NCBI RefSeq assembly: GCF_002109495.1
Contig: NZ_LVJN01000021.1
Location: 62,001 to 126,000 of the forward strand
Direction: 5' to 3'
DNA: 64,000 nucleotides
Origin: Magnetofaba australis IT-1
GTDB lineage: Bacteria > Pseudomonadota > Magnetococcia > Magnetococcales > Magnetococcaceae
The position numbers were made by a program, and so were the translations under genes. The notes under the pieces are model-generated. The model did no database searches. It had not been told where the DNA came from and was given only the letters and a program-made list of their open reading frames with translations. Of the stretch, positions 58,421 to 64,000 are shown in pieces. Each line of letters begins with the position of its first letter. The first letter of the stretch is position 1.

Positions 58421-59107
58421 TTACGGCGTTTTGTTCTGGTACATCGGCGCCAGCAATCTGGCCGCCTCCAGCGACGTGGCGTCGCGGGTCTCCACCCGCG
58501 TCCAGTGGTTGGGGACCGCAATCAACCCCACCTCCTCGCCTATCCGATGGCCGCCCAACAGCACGTCGCGGCGCGTCAGCGTAAACAGTCCCACCAACTC
58601 CCGATAGGGCTTCTGCGATAGCGGATGGTCGCGGTTGAAGGAATCGGCAATGGTCTCATGGGCGCCGTCGCCGGCCCAAATTCGCCCGCGCAGCGGCTCG
58701 GCGCAGGCCACGCTCTCCAACCCAGGATTGTCGCGCAGAATCTCAAACGCCGCCTCGGGAATCGCCAACGGGCGGAACGGATGCAGCGGCTCCACAGTGC
58801 AGACCCACGCATACTGCGCCCCCGTCTGCGCCTCGTTGGCCAGCAGATTCTCCGCCAGCGCCGCATGCAGATCCTCCGCATGACGCTCCGGCAGGGTCAG
58901 ATCGTCGCCTAGCGCGGCGGCGGCGGCGCTCATCACCGGGTCGTTGCAGGCGATGGAGACGGTCAACTTCAACTCCGCCAACGTCCCCACCGCGCGGGCG
59001 AAATCGATGCTGCGCGCCAGAGTGGAGCGGCCGTCGATGGGCTCCAGCAAGCACGGGTTGACGTCGGGGTCGGCGTGGAGCGGGATGATGGCCAGAACGC
59101 GGGTCAT
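58421..59107 (-). CDS. CMP-sugar cytidylyltransferase-like protein (degenerate)
   Basis: 228 aa. MTRVLAIIPLHADPDVNPCLLEPIDGRSTLARSIDFAR resembles NeuA/KdsB-type cytidylyltransferases (IIPARxGSKRxPxKN...GxPLxxxxI). The basic nucleotide loop is replaced by HADPDVNPCLLEP, so the usual Arg/Lys residues are missing. Later parts (ESVACAEPLRG, VETRDATSLEAARLL) keep the family outline. It may be inactive or act on an unusual nucleotide. Next on the strand are a GT2 enzyme and a SAF-domain protein, suggesting a nonulosonic-acid-like context. Confidence 0.55.
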   Translation of the reverse strand: MTRVLAIIPLHADPDVNPCLLEPIDGRSTLARSIDFARAVGTLAELKLTVSIACNDPVMSAAAAALGDDLTLPERHAEDLHAALAENLLANEAQTGAQYAWVCTVEPLHPFRPLAIPEAAFEILRDNPGLESVACAEPLRGRIWAGDGAHETIADSFNRDHPLSQKPYRELVGLFTLTRRDVLLGGHRIGEEVGLIAVPNHWTRVETRDATSLEAARLLAPMYQNKTP

Positions 59108-59118
59108 GGCGATGCTCC

Positions 59119-59796
59119 TTAGAGGTTGTCACGAATGTGGCGAATGGCCGCCACCACGCGGCGGGCGCGCCCTTCGTTGCGTCCCTGGTGGATGCCGTGG
59201 GCGTGGTAGACCCGCGCATGGGGCTCGTAGCGCACCTGATAGCCATCGGCCAGCATCAGCTTGGCCCAGGCGCGATCCTCCACCCCGCGAATCTCCTCAT
59301 CGAAGGGGCGGATATCCCACAACGATTTGCGAATGGCGGAGTTGGCGTTGTGGAAGAAGTAGTCGTGGCTCTGGGTCTGGCGCTCTTCGCGGAAGGTGGT
59401 CCACAGATCGCGCGCATCCATGGCCGAGGTCTCCGGCAGCGGCTCCTGGCGTCCGTAAACGCCGCACAGCCGCCCGTCGGCGTCATCCTGAAAATGCGCC
59501 CACAGATAGGCCGACCACAGCTCATCCACCGGCACGCAGTGGGCGGAGATCATGCTCACCACTTCGTTTTTGCACGCTTCGATGCCCAGATTCAGCGCGC
59601 GGCCATAGCTGAAGTTCTCGCGGCTGATGGTGACCACTTTCACATCGAAGCTGCGGGCGATCTCCAGGGTGGCGTCGGTGGAGTCGTTATCGACGATGAC
59701 GATGTCGTCCACCGGGGCCCGCTGCAGGGTCATCGCCTCCAGACAGCGGCCGATCCAGTGGGCTTCGTTGTGGGTGCGAATCACCGCGCTGATCAT
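59119..59796 (-). CDS. Glycosyltransferase family 2
   Basis: 225 aa GT-A enzyme. ISAVIRTHNEAHWIGRCLEAM opens the fold. IVDNDSTDATLEIARSF binds nucleotide, and NLGIEACKNEVVSMISAHCVPVDELW has the metal-site region (SAHC in place of a canonical DXD). HNANSAIRKSLW and GVEDRAWAKLMLADGYQVRYEP match short rhamnosyl-type GT2 proteins. Its ATG overlaps the stop of the SAF-domain gene (ATGA), and the cytidylyltransferase-like gene follows after 11 bases, so the three form one operon. Confidence 0.87.
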   Translation of the reverse strand: MISAVIRTHNEAHWIGRCLEAMTLQRAPVDDIVIVDNDSTDATLEIARSFDVKVVTISRENFSYGRALNLGIEACKNEVVSMISAHCVPVDELWSAYLWAHFQDDADGRLCGVYGRQEPLPETSAMDARDLWTTFREERQTQSHDYFFHNANSAIRKSLWDIRPFDEEIRGVEDRAWAKLMLADGYQVRYEPHARVYHAHGIHQGRNEGRARRVVAAIRHIRDNL

Positions 59797-60344
59797 GACG
59801 CCACTCCCTTCTCCAGCAGCCCCAGATCCATCACGTGGCCAGCCTCCAGATCATAGGCGGCGGCGCGCCCCACCAGACTCGACTGCAGCGCCGCATCGGC
59901 GCCCAGACCATTGGCTTCAGTGGTCAAATGGGCGTCGGTGAGGAGTTCGCCCGCAGCCAGCGGCTGGCGCAGAATCAGGGTCTGACGGATGCCCCGGGCG
60001 TGGTCCAGCAGGGTGAGCAGACTTGGCGAGAGAATCAACGCGCTGGCCTCGGCCTGTTCGGCGATGAGGGCCGCCATCTGCTGTGGGGCGTCGCACCAGA
60101 TCGCCAGCTTGAGTCCGCCGCGCAGTTGCAGATGACCGGCGCGCCAACTGGCCGCATCGATATTGACGTCAAAGCGCGCCGCCAGCTCGGCCTGCGGGGC
60201 GTCGCACTGCTCATCCCAGGGGCCATCTCCCGGCGCAGTGGGGTAGATCGCCTCCAGCGGCTCTGGCGCCAGCGCAGCGGCCTGCGCCGCACGGCGGGTG
60301 TGCAGTATGCGCAAAGGGGCGATGGGCGGAGCGGATTGGGTCAT
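59793..60344 (-). CDS. SAF-domain protein resembling the C-terminus of sialic acid synthase
   Basis: 183 aa from ATG 60344. The last 65 residues (RQTLILRQPLAAGELLTDAHLTTEANG...LVGRAAAYDLEAGHVM) form a SAF domain as in the antifreeze-like C-terminus of NeuB-type synthases. The N-terminal 110 residues do not show the TIM-barrel catalytic core. They include EAIYPTAPGDGPWDEQ and LKLAIWCDAPQQMAALIAEQ, with no recognised fold. It is first in an operon with GT2 and a CMP-sugar transferase-like gene. It may bind a nonulosonic sugar without synthesising it. Confidence 0.6.
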   Translation of the reverse strand: MTQSAPPIAPLRILHTRRAAQAAALAPEPLEAIYPTAPGDGPWDEQCDAPQAELAARFDVNIDAASWRAGHLQLRGGLKLAIWCDAPQQMAALIAEQAEASALILSPSLLTLLDHARGIRQTLILRQPLAAGELLTDAHLTTEANGLGADAALQSSLVGRAAAYDLEAGHVMDLGLLEKGVAS

Positions 60345-60548
60345 GGGATTGGATTCATGGCTGGCGCGCGCGGCGCTATGCGATCGGCTTGGCCAACGAT
60401 TATCACACCCGGCGCTCGGATGCAAATTCGCCGCATGCGCCTACCTTTGGCCGAGTCGCCTGTGGTAGGTTGTCGAGGCGTTGTTTGCGCCCCCCGGCGC
60501 CAACTCCCCCCACCCGAAATGGTTGAGAATGGAACGGTTAATCAGGAA

Positions 60549-62342
60549 ATGGCGAGTCGGCGCATGATCACTCCTCGGCCAAGCAGAGCCGTCGCCATTG
60601 GGCTGGCCCTATTGCTGATCCTGGCGCTGGCCCTGCCGACGACAGCCCAGTCTAACGCCGCCTCCGCGATCACGCCGGTGGATCTGTCGCAACCCTGGGA
60701 TGGGCGCTATCTCATCGGCCACGCCTGGTATCTGCGCGACGACTCCGCGCACCTGACCGCCGAGCAGGCGCGGGATCTGCCGCTCTCGGATTGGCGTCCA
60801 TTGACGCTGGAGAGCCTGGAGCAGGGGATGCAGTCGGCGCCCTACTGGCTGCGCTTCGCGGTGGTGAATCCCAGCAAACAGCCCGTGGGCTTTGTGATCG
60901 AGGACGAGGCGCCCTATCGCGGCTATCTGGCGCTGCATGTGTGGGTAGACGGCCAGTGGCGCAGCGATATAGCCGACCGCGCGCTGCCCTTCTCGGCGCG
61001 TTCGCTGAAATTCCCCTCCAGCGCGGCAGCCGCGACGTTGCCGCCGGTCTCCAAGGCGCTGGCGCTGGCGCGCCTCGATCACGACTTCCCGCAGCCCAAC
61101 TCCCTGGTGCAGCGGTTGTGGAGCCGCGCCGCGTTTGACGCCTATGCGCCGCGCTATCTGTTCAGCAAGTCTCTGATGCTGGGCTTTCTGGCCGCCGTGG
61201 CCATGGTGTGGATGGTGTTCGCCCTGCTGGTGCGTCAGCGGCGGCTCTATTACTACGCGGGCTATCTGAGCTTCCTGCTCATGGCGTGGTTTCAGGTATT
61301 GGGCTTCACCGGCCAGTTCATCGCCCCGGAGGCGCCGTGGCTACAGGCGATGACCTTCCATGGTCCGCTCTTCTTCGCCACTGCCTGCGCCTTCGGTTTT
61401 GCCCGTCTGCATCTGGACCTACCCGCACACATGCGGCGCATGAATCGGGTGTTTCAGGCAATGACGGCGTTGTTCACGGCGGCGGGGGCTTTTCATCTGC
61501 TCAACATCAGCCGCGAGACGGAGGTGCTCCTCACCCTTTTGGGGTTCGTGGCGCTGACGCTGCTGTTCTTTGTGGGCGCCGCCATCTGGCGGCGCACGGG
61601 CAAACGCTATGCGCTGTGGTTCACCCTCGCTTGGGGGGTGATCGGCCTGTTCCTGATGCTCAATCTGCTGATGATGTTCGCAGGAATCGAGGTGGGGCGC
61701 TGGCTGATCTCCTCCATTATCGACCTGATCTTCCTGGCGCTGCTGGTGGAGGTGTTTTTCCTCACCATCTCGGTGGCAGAGTGGTTGCGCACTGAGGTGC
61801 GGCGGCGGGTGGAGGCCGAAGAGGAGGCCAGTCGCGATCCCCTTACCGGCCTGCTCAATCGGCGCGGATTCGAACGCTTGGCGACCCTTCGATTGGCGCG
61901 TCAGGGCGGCGACGTGTGGCTGGCGGCGCTGGACGCCGACCACTTCAAGGCGGTCAACGATACCTATGGTCACCCCGGCGGCGATGCGGTGTTGGTGCAT
62001 CTGGCGCAGATTATTCAGGCCCACTGTCGGCGCGACGATCTGGTCTGCCGCATGGGCGGCGAGGAGTTCGCTATTGTCTTTCATGGGGCCAACCCGGACG
62101 ACGCGTTCCGTTTTGTGGAGCGGCTGCGGCGGGCGTTTGCCGATACCCCCACCCTGTTTGAGAATCGTGTGATTGCCCATACGTTGAGCATCGGCTTGGC
62201 GCGCTGGGCTGCGCAGGGGGATATCGATCAACTGATTCAACAGGCCGACCGCGCGCTCTACGCCGCCAAAGAGCAGGGGCGTAACCGGGTGGTGATGGTT
62301 GAGACGGGGAACGCGGCGGCGGGGGCCCCGGCGCGCGCCTGA
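60549..62342 (+). CDS. Diguanylate cyclase with 7TMR-DISM sensory module
   Basis: About 597 aa. Starts at 60519, 60549 and 60564 are all possible. A signal peptide (AIGLALLLILALALPTTAQS) is followed by a periplasmic beta domain (about 40-190: GHAWYLRDDSAHL...YWLRFAVVNPSKQPVGFVIE), typical DISM extracellular module 2. Seven membrane helices span about 210-405. A short coiled coil leads to GGDEF (about 430-590) with SRDPLTGLLNRRGFE, LDADHFKAVNDTYGHPGGD and the active-site variant GGEEF in RMGGEEFAIVF. It should make cyclic di-GMP in response to a periplasmic, probably carbohydrate-like, ligand. Confidence 0.9.
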   Translation: MASRRMITPRPSRAVAIGLALLLILALALPTTAQSNAASAITPVDLSQPWDGRYLIGHAWYLRDDSAHLTAEQARDLPLSDWRPLTLESLEQGMQSAPYWLRFAVVNPSKQPVGFVIEDEAPYRGYLALHVWVDGQWRSDIADRALPFSARSLKFPSSAAAATLPPVSKALALARLDHDFPQPNSLVQRLWSRAAFDAYAPRYLFSKSLMLGFLAAVAMVWMVFALLVRQRRLYYYAGYLSFLLMAWFQVLGFTGQFIAPEAPWLQAMTFHGPLFFATACAFGFARLHLDLPAHMRRMNRVFQAMTALFTAAGAFHLLNISRETEVLLTLLGFVALTLLFFVGAAIWRRTGKRYALWFTLAWGVIGLFLMLNLLMMFAGIEVGRWLISSIIDLIFLALLVEVFFLTISVAEWLRTEVRRRVEAEEEASRDPLTGLLNRRGFERLATLRLARQGGDVWLAALDADHFKAVNDTYGHPGGDAVLVHLAQIIQAHCRRDDLVCRMGGEEFAIVFHGANPDDAFRFVERLRRAFADTPTLFENRVIAHTLSIGLARWAAQGDIDQLIQQADRALYAAKEQGRNRVVMVETGNAAAGAPARA

Positions 62343-62364
62343 ATGGGCGGAATGCGTGCGCAAC

Positions 62365-62585
62365 CAAAACGGCACAGAACGACCAATGTTTGCGTGACGC
62401 AGGCCGAGCTTGCGCTGCCTATGGGCCGCCGACTGGTCGGCGGCGGGGTCTGGGGGCCGCTGCCCCCAGCGGGTGTGGGCGGAGCCCACGGTTTGGCTGT
62501 TGGGAGCTCGAGGGCGGAGCCCACGGTTTGGCTGTTGGGAGCTCGAGGGCGAAGCCCTCGATATCTTTCATCTTCAAGACTACCA
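62365..62585 (-). repeat. Dispersed modular hairpin repeat, copy 11, with internal 35-bp tandem duplication
   Basis: Minus-orientation copy. Read on the plus strand: CCAATGTTTGCGTGAC, CCGCCGACTGGTCGGCGG, CTGGGGGCCGCTGCCCCCAG and TGGGCGGAGCCCA. Then the unit GGAGCCCACGGTTTGG..GAGGGC is present twice in tandem (62481-62515 and 62516-62550), followed by CGAAGCCCTCGATATC. It lies directly after the GGDEF gene. Confidence 0.87.
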
Positions 62586-62629
62586 ATGTTCAATTTGGAA
62601 ATTATCTCGGGTTTGGGAACCTCATCAGC

Positions 62630-63178
62630 ATGTCATTGCGCATATCAGCAGACAGCCTGCGCGGCCCGGCCATAACAACGCTCAGGCGGTTGGGGTTATT
62701 GACGGCGACAGTGACCCCGTTTGCACTGCTGTTTCCCGCCACCGAGTCCATGGCCAAGATGGCGCTGATCGGCTTCCTGGTGAGCGGCATGGCGTTGACG
62801 GCAATCCTGCCGCCGCTCTGGCTGCTGGGGACGCTCAACAACCACCTGCTGCAACGCCCTACGCTGCTGCCCTGGAGCCGCCGTGTGCAGCATCCGCTGT
62901 TTTGGGGGGCGAACATTGGCTTAGGGGTTGGCACTGTCCTGGCCTACTCCGTCCTCTATATGGAGACAATGGGATACAACGGCCTCTACCCCAACGAGAT
63001 CTGCGCGGTGGAGTGGGCCGAGAGCTGGGCGCAGTGCAATATCCAATGGGGCGCGGCGCTGGGCTATCTCTTGTTCCCTTCGATTATGCTTGGAGCAGGG
63101 ATCTTTCTCATTGCAGCGCTGCTGTGGGCGCTGGACGCCGAGGGGCGCCATTTGCGCCGGGGGGCCGATGTCAACTGA
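62630..63178 (+). CDS. Small integral membrane protein, four helices, unknown
   Basis: 182 aa from ATG 62630; upstream in-frame sequence is the dispersed repeat. Four hydrophobic segments: LGLLTATVTPFALLFPA, MALIGFLVSGMALTAILPP, FWGANIGLGVGTVLAYSVL and LGYLLFPSIMLGAGIFLIAAL. Two Cys lie in the third loop (NEICAVEWAESWAQCNIQW), possibly a periplasmic disulfide. No family recognised. Monocistronic. Confidence 0.65.
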   Translation: MSLRISADSLRGPAITTLRRLGLLTATVTPFALLFPATESMAKMALIGFLVSGMALTAILPPLWLLGTLNNHLLQRPTLLPWSRRVQHPLFWGANIGLGVGTVLAYSVLYMETMGYNGLYPNEICAVEWAESWAQCNIQWGAALGYLLFPSIMLGAGIFLIAALLWALDAEGRHLRRGADVN

Positions 63179-63440
63179 ACAGGAGGAATTCCGGGGAATT
63201 CCGGGGACATGCTCTTAATTAATCCGATATTGCTTATCCCGTTTGAATACTTACAACCTCTTTCCCACAAACACTTTTTGCCTTTCCCAAACTTCAAGTT
63301 TTAGAGCAGTTCGCCGTCCTGCGGACGACGGCCCTACGGGCCTGCTCACCTGCCGTTTCCCCTTTTTCCTCTGTGCTGGCTCGGCGTTCCGCGCTCCTTA
63401 TTCAACTTCCTACTGGCGCCGCCTCTGTTCTGTGGGGAAA
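63179..63440. other. Intergenic sequence without a recognisable gene
   Basis: Contains a short direct repeat GGAATTCCGG at 63184 and 63194, and a small hairpin GCCGTCCTGCGGACGACGGC near 63312. No start codon with a ribosome binding site and no known motif is seen. The downstream part (from about 63441) is a dispersed repeat. Confidence 0.5.
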
Positions 63441-63668
63441 CGGCAAAAGCCACTGCCAAACCGTGGGCGCCGCCCACACCCGCTGGGGGCAGCGGCCCCC
63501 AGACGATTTGGCAGGATTGCCAAATCGGACTCGCGCAGCGAGCCCGAAGGGTGAGGGCCATGGATGGCCCGAATCACCCCGCCGCCGACCAGTCGGCGGC
63601 CAATAGTCAGCGCAAGCCCGGCCTGCGTCACGCACACATTGGTCGTTCTGCGCAGTTTTGGCGTCACA
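63441..63668 (+). repeat. Dispersed modular hairpin repeat, copy 12
   Basis: Starts within CACTGCCAAACCGTGGGCGCCGCCCACACCCGC. It has CTGGGGGCAGCGGCCCCCAG, the 73-bp module inverted (63504-63576), CCGCCGACCAGTCGGCGG, TAGTCAGCGCAAG and GTCACGCACACATTGG. Here the module splits CCCCAGA|CCCCGCCGCC, a site that is intact in copies 2, 4, 7 and 10. Confidence 0.87.
63504..63576 (-). repeat. 73-bp nested palindromic sub-module, copy 6 (inverted, second site)
   Basis: CGATTTGGC to CCGAATCA, inserted between CCCCAGA and CCCCGCCGCC of the host repeat, in the opposite orientation and a different site from copies 1-3. No target duplication is visible. Confidence 0.82.
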
Positions 63669-63676
63669 TGGCGAGA

Positions 63677-64000
63677 TTACACCTGCGCGCGCCTTGCCCA
63701 GATCCGCATACTGTTCTGCCCGGGCGTCATCAACGTCTGATGCGCGGTCTCAAAATTCAGCGCAGGCGGAATGCTAAACGCCTCTCGCGCCGCCGCATCC
63801 AGCGGTTCACCGCTTTGCATGGCGACACGCATACGGCTCTCCAGATCCCCCCGTCGTCGGGTCGAGTTGGGCAGCAGATCGCTGCAATACCAGTCGTCAA
63901 TACGCCGCGTGACGCGCTTAAGCCACACCTTCTGCAGCGGATAATCCGGCATCTCAATGTTGCGCCCGGCAAACGGGCTGCGCACAGGCTCGAAGTGGTT
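63677..64000 (-). CDS. Unrecognised protein, 5' end cut by window edge
   Basis: The frame is open from the stop at 63677 to the window edge; the visible 107 C-terminal residues begin NHFEPVRSPFAG. GTG at 63985 is inside the open frame and lacks a ribosome binding site, so the real start is outside. The visible part is basic (VWLKRVTRRIDDWYCSDLLP, TRRRGDLESRMRVAM) with no recognised motif. Nothing can be said about function. Confidence 0.6.
   Translation of the reverse strand, partial: NHFEPVRSPFAGRNIEMPDYPLQKVWLKRVTRRIDDWYCSDLLPNSTRRRGDLESRMRVAMQSGEPLDAAAREAFSIPPALNFETAHQTLMTPGQNSMRIWARRAQV

Noticed and set aside
1-64000. tRNA or rRNA genes
   Set aside because: I looked for tRNA-like GGTTCGA arms with 3' ends and for rRNA core sequences and found none that fold plausibly.

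Overview
This window is a GC-rich (about 62% by eye) Gram-negative chromosome. It is dense with short, often translationally coupled operons (ATGA or GTGA overlaps) on both strands. The gene set includes DksA, TrmFO, YraN, a BON lipoprotein, GlcD, FolB with a FolM-like reductase, a di-haem cytochrome c peroxidase, periplasmic cytochrome c, PAS/GGDEF and Cache chemosensors, and a Gly/Tyr/Trp-rich secreted peptide resembling sulfur globule proteins. This suits an alphaproteobacterium-like, motile, microaerophilic, possibly sulfur-oxidising organism (Magnetococcales-like would fit). That assignment is inference: no rRNA, tRNA or magnetosome gene is present in the window.

Layout. 1-4300: an edge-truncated unknown gene, yraN, a dolP-like lipoprotein, glcD and dksA. 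4700-7000: a GT4/GT2 pair. 7300-10000: the Gly/Tyr peptide and a Cache chemoreceptor. 10000-14000: an AT-rich gene-free stretch, a CDP-glycerol-transferase-like gene, and an IS110-family (IS1111 subgroup) element inserted inside a dispersed repeat. 14000-19000: a 40-aa peptide, an SGNH hydrolase, and a hybrid histidine kinase coupled to a cytochrome c peroxidase. 19000-22400: a degenerate RmlA-like protein, a flippase-like membrane protein, a yefM-yoeB toxin-antitoxin pair and an AT-rich, apparently frameshifted nuclease gene. 22400-29600: a GT4/Wzm/Wzt/methyltransferase export locus, a GT-C protein and an epimerase. 29800-34000: cytochrome c, folB, folM-like, an RNase D-like gene and a helical-repeat protein. 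34000-40500: two paralogous lipoproteins and a minus-strand cassette of SGNH protein, SxtJ-like protein, methyltransferase, two tiny DUF5989-like proteins and a NodU/CmcH carbamoyltransferase. 40800-49000: tkt, a flavoprotein disulfide reductase, an AraC/GyrI regulator, ArsS/MazG/SDR and prmC. 49000-64000: a GT-C protein and sulfotransferase, a deoxyhypusine-synthase-like gene, an M23 peptidase, trmFO, a PAS-GGDEF protein, a nucleotidyltransferase/GT2/SAF cluster, a 7TMR-DISM GGDEF protein, a small membrane protein and an edge-truncated gene.

Two themes stand out. First, glycan synthesis and decoration: at least seven loci encode glycosyltransferases, export or modifying enzymes (methyl, carbamoyl, sulfo, acyl/SGNH). 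Second, a family of modular hairpin repeats fills most intergenic gaps, with at least fifteen full, partial or related copies. Each is a chain of hairpins separated by ACCC-like spacers. The best-preserved copy has 10-bp terminal inverted repeats. Six copies of an exact 73-bp (one 74-bp) sub-module sit in them in either orientation. Stem changes are compensatory between copies. One copy hosts the IS1111-type element and another has been fused into a lipoprotein reading frame. This repeat family, and the SxtI/J/K-like carbamoyltransferase cassette, are the strongest candidates for undescribed biology.
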